Source: Candidatus Desulfofervidus auxilii
GTDB lineage: Bacteria; Desulfobacterota; Desulfofervidia; Desulfofervidales; Desulfofervidaceae
Length of the DNA stretch: 64,000 bases
Assembly: GCF_001577525.1 (NCBI RefSeq)
Contig: NZ_CP013015.1
Span: forward strand, 911,107 to 975,106
Direction of reading: 5' to 3'
The notes below the pieces were generated by a model. It saw nothing but the letters and a program-made list of their open reading frames with translations. It was not told where the DNA came from and did not search any database. The position numbers and the translations under genes were made by a program. How positions within the stretch are numbered: position 1 is the first letter of the stretch; every line of letters begins with the position of its first letter. Shown one piece after another: positions 23,309 to 31,405 of the stretch.

Positions 23309-23596
23309 ATGCAAAAAATACACAAGCAGAAAACCGGCTTTCGCTTCGGGCTACACAGGCTTCAGGTAGTTTCGGAGGTAGGGCAGGTTGTTTACCTTGG
23401 CCGTACTTACAAAGTTGTGATGGTAAAAACGGAAACAGGCCAGAACTATCTGGCTATAAGGCTCTACAACGAGAAGGGCAAATTTATCAAGCAGTTTCTC
23501 CTGGAACCAGAGATAGCTTCTCAGGTAGGACAGCTGCTGATTAAGCTGGTTGGCAGCAGCCCAAGAGAAACCTTACCATGCAAAAAATACAGATAA
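23309..23596 (+). CDS. Small hypothetical protein, 95 aa
   Basis: The product is basic, with strand-forming blocks VGQVVYLGRTYKVVMV and GQNYLAIRLYNEKGKF. It overlaps the primase gene by 19 bases. The sequence around its start, TACCATGCAAAAAATACA, recurs exactly at the primase start 269 bases later, a local duplication. The family is not recognised. Confidence 0.5.
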   Translation: MQKIHKQKTGFRFGLHRLQVVSEVGQVVYLGRTYKVVMVKTETGQNYLAIRLYNEKGKFIKQFLLEPEIASQVGQLLIKLVGSSPRETLPCKKYR

Positions 23597-24546
23597 AAAC
23601 AACACTAAACTTCCTCTTCTCTTTCTTCAAGGATACCCCTGGCCTGATTGAAATCAGAGCAATCTTAAAAAAAGACAAGACCAGGGCAAAACGCATCTTT
23701 TTGACCAGAAAAACCCTGGCTGATTCCACTCCTTTCCTTACAACACACTCTGAGTGGCACCTTTGCTTCGGTGTAGCCACAAGAAGAAACGCCAGGGGAA
23801 ATGCAGTGCTCATGCTACCCGCCCTCTGGGCAGACATTGACCATAAAAAGCTTACCCTCAACGGTATCCCCACTCCCACCATCACCATCGGATCAGGCAG
23901 GGGACTGCATCTCTACTGGATGCTTGAGCAACCTGTAAACGTGGCATTTACCAGGCAAGCAGATAATATTCAGGCAATACTCAGGGGTATAGCTCAAAAA
24001 CTCAACGCAGATATAGCAAGCACAGACATACCCAGAATAATGAGAATACCCGGCACACTAAATCCTAAATACGATCCCCCACAACAATGCAAAATCCTCA
24101 CTCAGTCCAGGAAAAAATACCCGCTTTCTCTATTTGAACCCTTCAAGGTCCCCATCAGAAAGAAAAAATTTCGGCCGGTTGACCCCTCACCAGGCATTTC
24201 GGACGGAATAGAAATAATACTTCAGGAATGCGAATTTATCAGGTGGTGCAGAGACAATCAACCCGAAGTTTCTGAACCTCTCTGGTACGCCATGATAAGT
24301 AATCTGGCAGTACATGAGAATGGAAGAGAAATAATACATCGCTTCTCATGCCTCCACCCGAAATACTCAGAAAAAGAAACGGATTATAAAATTAAACATG
24401 CCCTCAGAAGCACAAGGCCCCATACCTGCGCCTACATCCAGGCACATGGATTTAACTGTGCTGGATGCAAATGGAATGGCACAGTGAGATCACCGGCAGG
24501 CATACCCTACGTAGTTCTGTACAGGACAAGAAAAATCGCCAGTTAA
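23578..24546 (+). CDS. AEP-type plasmid primase (PrimPol/RepB-like)
   Basis: Archaeo-eukaryotic primases on plasmids start DNA chains and can act with their own helicase. The 322-residue product has LWADIDHK with the paired Asp86 and Asp88, GSGRGLHLYWML at about 104-115 for the sGxGxH motif, and STDIPRIMRIPGT near 152 for the third motif. The order and spacing match RepB-like primase domains. The C-terminal 100 residues (EKETDYKIKHAL, CAYIQAHGFNCAGC) look like a primase-C-terminal helical and possible Zn region. A DnaG-type primase is also present at 44598, so the element carries two kinds. Confidence 0.85.
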   Translation: MQKIQIKTTLNFLFSFFKDTPGLIEIRAILKKDKTRAKRIFLTRKTLADSTPFLTTHSEWHLCFGVATRRNARGNAVLMLPALWADIDHKKLTLNGIPTPTITIGSGRGLHLYWMLEQPVNVAFTRQADNIQAILRGIAQKLNADIASTDIPRIMRIPGTLNPKYDPPQQCKILTQSRKKYPLSLFEPFKVPIRKKKFRPVDPSPGISDGIEIILQECEFIRWCRDNQPEVSEPLWYAMISNLAVHENGREIIHRFSCLHPKYSEKETDYKIKHALRSTRPHTCAYIQAHGFNCAGCKWNGTVRSPAGIPYVVLYRTRKIAS

Positions 24547-24595
24547 CACCACAAAAAACAAAAAAATTCCCATTTTCCAGTAAAAGGAAATAACC

Positions 24596-25114
24596 ATGAA
24601 AGAAATTCTATATTACCTGACTACAACAGATGATCCTGATTACCTCTTCTGTCCATATACTGAACAAGAACTTGCCAACATGTCAGGCGCCACTTCAGTT
24701 TCAGAGGTAGATGAAGAAGAATTTATGGAATATATCAGGTCCTTCGGACACACATACGGAGTAAAACCGGAATTCTGCACCAAAGAAGACAACTATACAG
24801 AGAAAATTACCGTAGCCATGCTGAACCAAACTGAAATAGAAAAGCTCAGTCGTAATATCATGCAAAGAATACACCAAAGAGTAGAAAAAGCCAGAACAAG
24901 TTTCAAATACCTGGATCTGAAAGACGTCAGAGACATCAGTGAGAATTTGTGCTACATAAGCTACCTTATCTATCCAAGATACGAAACTTACTTCGTAATA
25001 TCCACCGACCGCTATACCATAGATGGAAACGAAGTAGAACTAATAGAGTTTCTTGCCAGGGAAAAACCGCAGATCCTTTTCATAACCCAGCTATTTGAGT
25101 GCGACTTTTCGTGA
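24596..25114 (+). CDS. Hypothetical protein, 172 aa
   Basis: Starts at ATG 24596, 50 bases after the primase. The product is acidic in the middle (SEVDEEEFMEYI), with a helical MLNQTEIEKLSRNIMQRIHQR block and a C-terminal half rich in aromatic strands (NLCYISYLIYPRYETYFVIS). No motif or signal peptide is recognised. It lies between the primase and methyltransferase genes and is probably part of the same operon. Confidence 0.5.
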   Translation: MKEILYYLTTTDDPDYLFCPYTEQELANMSGATSVSEVDEEEFMEYIRSFGHTYGVKPEFCTKEDNYTEKITVAMLNQTEIEKLSRNIMQRIHQRVEKARTSFKYLDLKDVRDISENLCYISYLIYPRYETYFVISTDRYTIDGNEVELIEFLAREKPQILFITQLFECDFS

Positions 25115-25168
25115 AAACCCAACAAAAAACCATACCCCTTTTGTGAAAAATTAAAAAAGGAGTTACCC

Positions 25169-26227
25169 ATGCGTCCTGCCGCTCAGAAAAAAATGGGCTA
25201 TTACCCCACCCCTCCTGAAATAGCCCATATTATTCCATCATTCCTTAAACCAGATGAAAAAGGAAAGGTATACAGGCTGCTTGACCCATGCTGCGGTAAA
25301 GGTACAGCACTGAACATAATTTCTCAGAAACTCTCAGAAAAATACAGGTTCAAAAAGTTCAAAACTTATGGTGTGGAACTTGACTTACAAAGATACACTG
25401 AAGCACAGGCAATGCTCAACCACACCATCCATGCAGATGCACTGATGGAAACAAGAATAAGCAATGAATACTTCTCACTTCTCTTCCTCAACCCTCCCTA
25501 TGACTGGGAACAGGAATCCGAAGAAACTTATTATTCAAACAGCACAAGATATGAACTCAGCTTCCTTCAAAAATATACCGAAAAACTCAGACCAGACGGT
25601 ATCCTGGTTTTCATCGTTCCTTTCTCGTTCCTTTCACGATATAGCTGCTGTAGCTTCCTCACCTCAAATTACTCACACATAAAAATATTCAAATTTCCTG
25701 CAGAACTCTACAAACCATCCAAACAAATCGTAATTTTTGCCAGAAAACAGACACTACCATACGACCACCAGCTTTTTAAAACAATCTCGGAACTAAAAGA
25801 AGAAGAGATAGAGGAAATAACTGAGGTAACCAGACCTTTCTATGAATTGCCTCCTTCAAATATCCTTAAAGAACCCAGATTTACATCTGTCCGGTTTGAC
25901 CCAGAGCAGGTAGCAAAAGAAGTTGAAACACACGGAATAAATATAGAAGAAGAAATCAATCCCGCAATAGGCCTGACAGACTCAATACGCCCCCTTATGC
26001 CCCTCAGAAAAGGACACATGGCACTACTCCTTGCATCAGGGTTCATGGACGGAATCTTAGAAAAAGACGGAAAAAAACTCGTCATAAAGGGATTTACAAA
26101 AACAGATAAAACCGAAATTGAAGAAACGGATGATGAAGGAAACAGGGTGAAAAAAACGATACAAAAACCAAAAACAGTCATAAGAGCCCTGGATATTGAA
26201 AATAAAAAAATTCTCACCATTGAGTAA
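25169..26227 (+). CDS. N6-adenine DNA methyltransferase, DUF6094-like
   Basis: The 352-residue protein has motif I as LLDPCCGKGTAL (about 37-48), an acidic GVELD for motif II, and the catalytic NPPYDW at 108-113 typical of amino-methyltransferases acting on adenine. YYPTPPEIA near the N-terminus matches the PxP opening of this phage/plasmid group. No restriction endonuclease partner is visible, so it is either solitary or part of the helicase-nuclease cluster downstream. The leader contains CCCCTTTTGTGAAAAAT, also found before the gene at 18740. Confidence 0.85.
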   Translation: MRPAAQKKMGYYPTPPEIAHIIPSFLKPDEKGKVYRLLDPCCGKGTALNIISQKLSEKYRFKKFKTYGVELDLQRYTEAQAMLNHTIHADALMETRISNEYFSLLFLNPPYDWEQESEETYYSNSTRYELSFLQKYTEKLRPDGILVFIVPFSFLSRYSCCSFLTSNYSHIKIFKFPAELYKPSKQIVIFARKQTLPYDHQLFKTISELKEEEIEEITEVTRPFYELPPSNILKEPRFTSVRFDPEQVAKEVETHGINIEEEINPAIGLTDSIRPLMPLRKGHMALLLASGFMDGILEKDGKKLVIKGFTKTDKTEIEETDDEGNRVKKTIQKPKTVIRALDIENKKILTIE

Positions 26228-26244
26228 AAAAAATAAATGACGGA

Positions 26245-26259
26245 GTCTCCGGCGCTTAA
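26245..26259. repeat. 15-bp match to the IscB relic's right end
   Basis: GTCTCCGGCGCTTAA here is identical to 52448-52462, the terminal segment of the IscB relic. It lies between the methyltransferase stop and the next start. It is probably the footprint of a lost IscB-type element. Confidence 0.45.
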
Positions 26260-26270
26260 AGGAGGCTGTG

Positions 26271-26852
26271 ATGAAATCATCCTTTATCATACACCAGGGC
26301 AAAAAGGCATACCTGGACTTCTTCATAGCTGAAAAACTACCATACGACGACTGCCTGCTGCTCCAGCTGACTTCAATAGCCGGCCCACAGAGCGTGGTCA
26401 AGGGCATAAAAGCAGCACTTCTAAATCGTGATAAAGTAACCATCTCCATAAATGGACAAGACAGCATTGCCACCAGAGGCTATGGCTATTCCACCACTGT
26501 AAAACAAAAGAGACTTCCATCAGGATACCTGCACACCCTGATATACATAAAATCCCGGTTCAGTTACCACACAACTAATTTTTCCTATCAGGACTTCATA
26601 GTCCATGGAAAAGATGAAAATGAATGTATGAAAAAGCTTTTTGCATGGATTAAAAAAAGTCCCATTCCCTTCACTAAACAATGGACAGAATGGCTGTGGC
26701 AACAGCTTGAGAAAAACCAGCTTATCACAAATAGAGGCACAGCATACTCAATCCATCTCTCACAAGAGGAAGTCGAAGAACTCATGATAAAAAATCTGGA
26801 TTATCTCAAGGCACTGATTGAGAAGAAAAAATGCAAGAAACAGTCAACATAA
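26271..26852 (+). CDS. Hypothetical protein between methyltransferase and helicase
   Basis: The product has 193 residues, starting at ATG 26271 behind AAAGGAGG. The first half is strand-rich (SFIIHQGKKAYLDFFIAEKL, RDKVTISINGQD), and the C-terminal part is helical and basic, ending in YLKALIEKKKCKKQ. It overlaps the helicase gene by 22 bases, suggesting translational coupling and a linked role. The family is not recognised. Confidence 0.6.
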   Translation: MKSSFIIHQGKKAYLDFFIAEKLPYDDCLLLQLTSIAGPQSVVKGIKAALLNRDKVTISINGQDSIATRGYGYSTTVKQKRLPSGYLHTLIYIKSRFSYHTTNFSYQDFIVHGKDENECMKKLFAWIKKSPIPFTKQWTEWLWQQLEKNQLITNRGTAYSIHLSQEEVEELMIKNLDYLKALIEKKKCKKQST

Positions 26853-29092
26853 AAGACTTTATAACAGAATTTAAGGAAGTTCTGTCAGAAAAAGTAATAA
26901 AAAAGCTAAATCCTGTTTACAACCCTGAATCTGAAGACGAATTTGATAAAAAAACTGAAAAAAACTGTGCCAGACTACTGAGACAACTCTTTCCAAATCA
27001 GCTTCTTGCAGCAAAAGCCCTTGTAAAGGGATTGAAAAAAGAAAACAGGAAAAATCTCTTTCTCACAGCAGAAATGGGCTGCGGGAAAACCATAATGGCC
27101 ATTGCCACCGCTGTCTCGCTCAAGAAAAGGCCCAGAGTCCTTGTAACCTGCCCACCACACCTGGTCAATAAATGGATAAGAGAGATTAAACAAACCGTAA
27201 GAAACGCAGAAATATATAACCTCAATACTCAGAACGTAATTTCTCAACTCCTCTCGTTAAGAAAACTCAAAAAAAGAAAAATCAAACCCTCAAACGCTGA
27301 ATTCTACATCATCGGAAGAGAAAGAATGAAGCAAAGGTATGGCTGGAAACCTGCTTACATAAAACGCACCACCAGAAAGACAAACCCCGAAACAGGAAAA
27401 ATAGAAAAAACCATCATTCTTCTTTGCCCAAACTGTGGAAAACACATCATTGACGAAAAGCATATCTCCCTGTCGGAACATGCTCTGGCAAAAAAGAAAC
27501 ACTTCTGCATCCACTGTAAAAACCCTCTTTTTGAAGCAGATAGAAATAGAAGACGTCATGCAGAACCAGCATGGTTTATAAAAAAATATCTTAAAAACTT
27601 CTTTGATCTGGCAGTATTTGACGAGGCACATGAGTTAAAAGGAGAAAACACAAACCAGGGAAATGCATTTGGCTCAATTGCAAGTGCAACACCACATACA
27701 CTCTGCCTCACAGGCACACTCATGGGAGGCTATGCAGATAATCTGTTCTATCTCCTCTACCGCACAGACCCATCACTTATGGCACAGGACTTCAGATACA
27801 AAACAGGCACAGGAGAATGGACTGCAAAATACGGAGTGCTTGAAACCGTAACCATTGAAAAAGAGGACGAAGATAACATCTATGGAAGAGGAGGAAAAAC
27901 CTACACCAGGATCAGAAAGAAACCAGGTATATCACCTGAAGTCCTTGCAAAATACCTCCTGGATAGATCGGTATTCATGAGGCTGACAGATATATGTAAT
28001 GAATTGCCCGAATACAACGAAACAGTCATTTCAATAGACATGCATGAGGAACTCAGAGATACCTATAACCAGCTCAAGGAAAACCTCATCACAGCCGTAA
28101 CAAAGGCATTGAGAGGAGGGTCACGACGCCTCCTGGGAGCCTATCTCCAGGCATTACTTGCATATCCAGACGCATGCAGAAAGGAACTTATTATTACCGA
28201 CCCAGATGATAAAACGGAAATAATTGCAGATGCACCGGCACTTATAGTTGACAAAACAGAAAAAGAAAAAGAACTGCTTGAAATAGTAAAGAAAGAAAAA
28301 CAGGAAAAGAGAAACTGCCTCATTTACTGTACCTATACACACACCCATGACGTAACCCATAACCTAAAAAGACTTCTTGAAGAAAACGGCATTAATACCT
28401 TTATCCTGTCTCAAAACATAAGCACCTCAAAGAGAGAACAGTGGATAAAAGACAAAGTGAAACAGGCAAACGGCTATGTATGCATGATCTGCAATCCTGA
28501 ACTGGTAAAAACAGGACTTGACCTTATCGAATTCCCCACGGTTATCTATTACCAGACAGGCTACTCCATTTACACACTCAGACAGGCAGCAAGAAGAACC
28601 TGGAGAATAGGCCAGGACAAAGACGTAAGAGTATATTACCTGGTTTATAGAGACAGTATGCAGGAAACAGCCATGAGGCTTATCGCAACAAAACTTGAAA
28701 CTTCACTGGCAATAGAAGGAGACCTCACTGATAGAGGTCTGGTTGCACTCTCAGAGGCAGGAGAAGGACTTATTTACGAACTGGCAAGAACTCTTATTAA
28801 TAACATACACACCCCAGGAAGTCTTGATTATTACTGGAAAGACTACAGGAAAACCGAGGCTGAAACAGATTCTTACCTCACCCCAAAAACCATTAGGGCA
28901 TTCAGTATGGACAGGAGAAAAACTGTTACTCTGGAACAGGCAGGCGATAAAATAATCTGGATAGAAATCAGGGAAAACAAACGCAGGAAGAAAAGATCAA
29001 CCACGATAAAGGTAAAACAGGGAGAACTGGAAAAAATTGCCAGAAAAACTGGCCAGACTGTCTTCCAGCTTACACTCCCCCTGGATGTGTGA
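26831..29092 (+). CDS. SNF2-type helicase/translocase
   Basis: This is a 753-residue SF2 ATPase. Walker A is AEMGCGKT at 80-87, motif Ia VLVTCPPHLVNKW, and motif II DEAHE. The helicase-C domain has CTYTHTHDV, TGLDLIEFPTVIYY and QAARRTWRIGQDKDVRVYYL, the SNF2-like QxxGRxxRxGQ version. Between motifs I and II sits an insertion with CPNC and CIHC, a likely zinc ribbon. Such proteins move on duplex DNA to remodel bound protein or drive nuclease or methyltransferase partners. The next gene is a Cas4-like nuclease. Confidence 0.9.
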   Translation: MQETVNIKDFITEFKEVLSEKVIKKLNPVYNPESEDEFDKKTEKNCARLLRQLFPNQLLAAKALVKGLKKENRKNLFLTAEMGCGKTIMAIATAVSLKKRPRVLVTCPPHLVNKWIREIKQTVRNAEIYNLNTQNVISQLLSLRKLKKRKIKPSNAEFYIIGRERMKQRYGWKPAYIKRTTRKTNPETGKIEKTIILLCPNCGKHIIDEKHISLSEHALAKKKHFCIHCKNPLFEADRNRRRHAEPAWFIKKYLKNFFDLAVFDEAHELKGENTNQGNAFGSIASATPHTLCLTGTLMGGYADNLFYLLYRTDPSLMAQDFRYKTGTGEWTAKYGVLETVTIEKEDEDNIYGRGGKTYTRIRKKPGISPEVLAKYLLDRSVFMRLTDICNELPEYNETVISIDMHEELRDTYNQLKENLITAVTKALRGGSRRLLGAYLQALLAYPDACRKELIITDPDDKTEIIADAPALIVDKTEKEKELLEIVKKEKQEKRNCLIYCTYTHTHDVTHNLKRLLEENGINTFILSQNISTSKREQWIKDKVKQANGYVCMICNPELVKTGLDLIEFPTVIYYQTGYSIYTLRQAARRTWRIGQDKDVRVYYLVYRDSMQETAMRLIATKLETSLAIEGDLTDRGLVALSEAGEGLIYELARTLINNIHTPGSLDYYWKDYRKTEAETDSYLTPKTIRAFSMDRRKTVTLEQAGDKIIWIEIRENKRRKKRSTTIKVKQGELEKIARKTGQTVFQLTLPLDV

Positions 29093-29136
29093 ACTACCCC
29101 TCCCTTACGGAAGGGGACTTCCCGGCGGAAAAGTTA
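29091..29136. repeat. 46-bp repeat, copy 1 (IscB/IsrB-type left-end-like)
   Basis: GAACTACCCCTCCCTTACGG begins a 46-bp segment that recurs at 36065-36110 with about three differences. It resembles the left end of the IsrB element (CAACTACCCCGCCCTAACGG, minus strand near 60632). It overlaps the helicase stop codon. Confidence 0.55.
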
Positions 29137-29220
29137 ACCAGGCCACATTACCCATATAAAAACCCCAAATCATCCCCTGAAAAAATAACACAATAATAAA
29201 AAATTTAAAAGGAAGGAAAA

Positions 29221-30291
29221 ATGGAAGAAATACTCAAAAAACTGGTTGATGAAATAAGCTCACTCGCTACAGAAGGCAGAGAAATCACCTACTCAAAAAA
29301 CGCCATAGGCATTACCACACTGCTTTTTTGTCCGCTCAAGGCAGAGTTCAGACAGCAACACCCTGAAATCAAAACAGAAGGACCTGAAATAGATGATGGC
29401 TACTTCTTTGAAAAGGCAGTAAAACAGGCTGCCACAAACCTCTTTGGCAAAAGAACGCTTATAGAACCAACCATCCCATACGAATCACCACAGGGCGTGA
29501 GAATAGAAGGCCACCCTGACCTGGTAATCGTAGGAAAAGAAAAGGTACTTGCACTGGAATGCAAGGCTCCAAACTTCCTCTTCTCCACCGCAAACGGTAT
29601 AGGTGACAGCATCCTCTTCTGCAAAAATGGCCAGACTGTCTCCATCTCCCCACATTATCAGCTCCAGGCACGAATTCAGAAATTCCTGCTTCAGAAACAC
29701 TTCAACAATAAAGAAATAGTCCACTATATCTTTGCAAAAACACTTATACGCAGCAAGTCCCGACTTAAAAAAGTTTATATATTCCATGAGACACAAACTG
29801 CTGCAACCCAGCAAGAAATGGAATACATGATCTCTCAGTTTCTCAATGAAAAATCTCCACGCTACCCCTGGGAATGCCATTACTGTCCCTATAAAAAACA
29901 CGGTATATGTGAAGGAAAGGCTGTTACTCAGCAAGCAGCAGCTCAAACATTAAAAGAAGTCCCACCACACCTCAAAAACCTTACCGAATCATATATTCAG
30001 GCTCACACCACACTCAAAGAAATCGAGGCAATGCTTAAGGAAGCCCTGCCTCCAGATACCCACATTGAACTCCCACTCAACGGAAAACCAACAAAAATAG
30101 GATGGATCACAAGAACCAGATACATCTGGAATATTCCAAAACTTTTTAACACTTTAGGAAAGCAAATATTTGACTTTCTCTACCTCAAACCACGGGCAAC
30201 CGCCGCTCTTGAAGAAGCCATCCAGCGCAGTGGTAAAGACCCACAACAATTCAGAGAAAAAACCAGCAAAACCACATGGAAAGCACTCTAA
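29221..30291 (+). CDS. Cas4/RecB-like PD-(D/E)XK nuclease with Cys cluster
   Basis: The 356-residue protein has the nuclease core GHPDLVIV followed by LALECKAP (D...ExK), then YQLQARIQKFLL as the QxxxY-like helix. Cysteines in CPLKAEF near 38 and CHYCPYKKHGIC near 221-232 fit the four-Cys iron-sulfur site of Cas4/AddB nucleases. The last 100 residues form a separate helical domain. It starts at ATG 29221 behind AAGGAAGG and is followed closely by sbcD. A role in end processing with the helicase or SbcCD is likely. Confidence 0.82.
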   Translation: MEEILKKLVDEISSLATEGREITYSKNAIGITTLLFCPLKAEFRQQHPEIKTEGPEIDDGYFFEKAVKQAATNLFGKRTLIEPTIPYESPQGVRIEGHPDLVIVGKEKVLALECKAPNFLFSTANGIGDSILFCKNGQTVSISPHYQLQARIQKFLLQKHFNNKEIVHYIFAKTLIRSKSRLKKVYIFHETQTAATQQEMEYMISQFLNEKSPRYPWECHYCPYKKHGICEGKAVTQQAAAQTLKEVPPHLKNLTESYIQAHTTLKEIEAMLKEALPPDTHIELPLNGKPTKIGWITRTRYIWNIPKLFNTLGKQIFDFLYLKPRATAALEEAIQRSGKDPQQFREKTSKTTWKAL

Positions 30292-30301
30292 GGAGAAAAA
30301 A

Positions 30302-31405
30302 GTGAAAATATTGCACCTTGCAGACGTCCACATTGACGAAAAGAAAACAGTAAATGGCAAAATAATATATGACGAGGAAGGTATAAACATAAGACTTAAA
30401 GACCTGCTTGATTGTATATCACAGGTTAAAAACACGGCAGAAAAAGAAAATGTCTCTCTCACACTCATTGCAGGAGACCTGTTTGAAAGAAAAACCCCTA
30501 CTCCATTTGAAACCTACACCGCCACAAAGGTTCTGTCTGAATTAGGTTCAATCTGCCCTGTGGTATTAACTCCGGGAAACCATGATGCAGTGGATTCTGT
30601 CAAGGCGCTGGGCTTTATTAAAAATATATATGTCCCGGAGCCATTCACGCCCATAAGGTTTTCAGATATCACTATCTTCTGCGTTCCATATCCTGACCTG
30701 AAAGAAGGATCACGCTCAGAAGTAAAACAATTATATGAGAGAAAAATCCTTGAAACCTCAAAGAAACTCAAGGAAAACAGTAACTTCCTGGTGGCACTCT
30801 GTCACGCTCCGGTAGAAGGAGCCTCCTACCCAACAACAGACCGGGATGTAAACGAAGTAACCCTCTCTCCTTCCTGTTTCAAACACCTGGACTATGCTGC
30901 CCTGGGCCACATTCATAAACCTCAGAGAATAGAAAACATATACTACCCGGGAAGCGTGGATACATGGCGCCGACAGGAAGCAGACGAAGAAAAAGGATTC
31001 TATATTATAGATACAGACACCCACGAAGTCACATTTTACCCCATTACCACCAGACCTGTGCATAACCTGAACTTCACCATAGACACCATCCCTCTGGTAA
31101 TAAATGTGCTTGAGCAATCAATAGTAAGGATAGAAATTGAGGTACCTGAAGAAAGAGCAGGAGACTATGACCCGGTCAGAGTCCAGAACGTCATAGCAGG
31201 CAACCCCCTTGATGTAAAAATTATACCCCGGATTATCAGAACACAACGTATGCGCTGTCAGGAAATTGTACAGGCAAAAAACTTTAACGAAATAATAACA
31301 ACATACATGAAAAATAAAAAACTACCAGAGGAAAAAATAAACCGCATAAGGGAGAAAATAATGGAACTTGTGAGGAAAAAAGAACTGGAGGCAAAGTTAT
31401 GCTGA
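30302..31405 (+). CDS. sbcD: SbcD/Mre11-like nuclease
   Basis: I start at GTG 30302 behind AAGGAG; the open frame upstream overlaps the previous gene. The 367-residue product has the calcineurin-like metal motifs LHLADVHID, LIAGDLFERKTP, LTPGNHDAVDS, ALCHAPVEG and ALGHIHKPQ in the normal order, then a SbcD-like C-terminal cap. With SbcC it forms an ATP-dependent exo/endonuclease that opens hairpins and blocked ends. The gene overlaps sbcC by 7 bases. Confidence 0.92.
   Translation: MKILHLADVHIDEKKTVNGKIIYDEEGINIRLKDLLDCISQVKNTAEKENVSLTLIAGDLFERKTPTPFETYTATKVLSELGSICPVVLTPGNHDAVDSVKALGFIKNIYVPEPFTPIRFSDITIFCVPYPDLKEGSRSEVKQLYERKILETSKKLKENSNFLVALCHAPVEGASYPTTDRDVNEVTLSPSCFKHLDYAALGHIHKPQRIENIYYPGSVDTWRRQEADEEKGFYIIDTDTHEVTFYPITTRPVHNLNFTIDTIPLVINVLEQSIVRIEIEVPEERAGDYDPVRVQNVIAGNPLDVKIIPRIIRTQRMRCQEIVQAKNFNEIITTYMKNKKLPEEKINRIREKIMELVRKKELEAKLC

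Noticed and set aside
25169-26227. Type I or III restriction-modification system
   Set aside because: No specificity subunit or restriction endonuclease is adjacent; the methyltransferase resembles the solitary DUF6094 group.
29221-30291. Cas4-like nuclease as part of a CRISPR system
   Set aside because: No cas1, cas2 or repeats are present; neighbours are a helicase and SbcD, so it is a stand-alone RecB-type nuclease.
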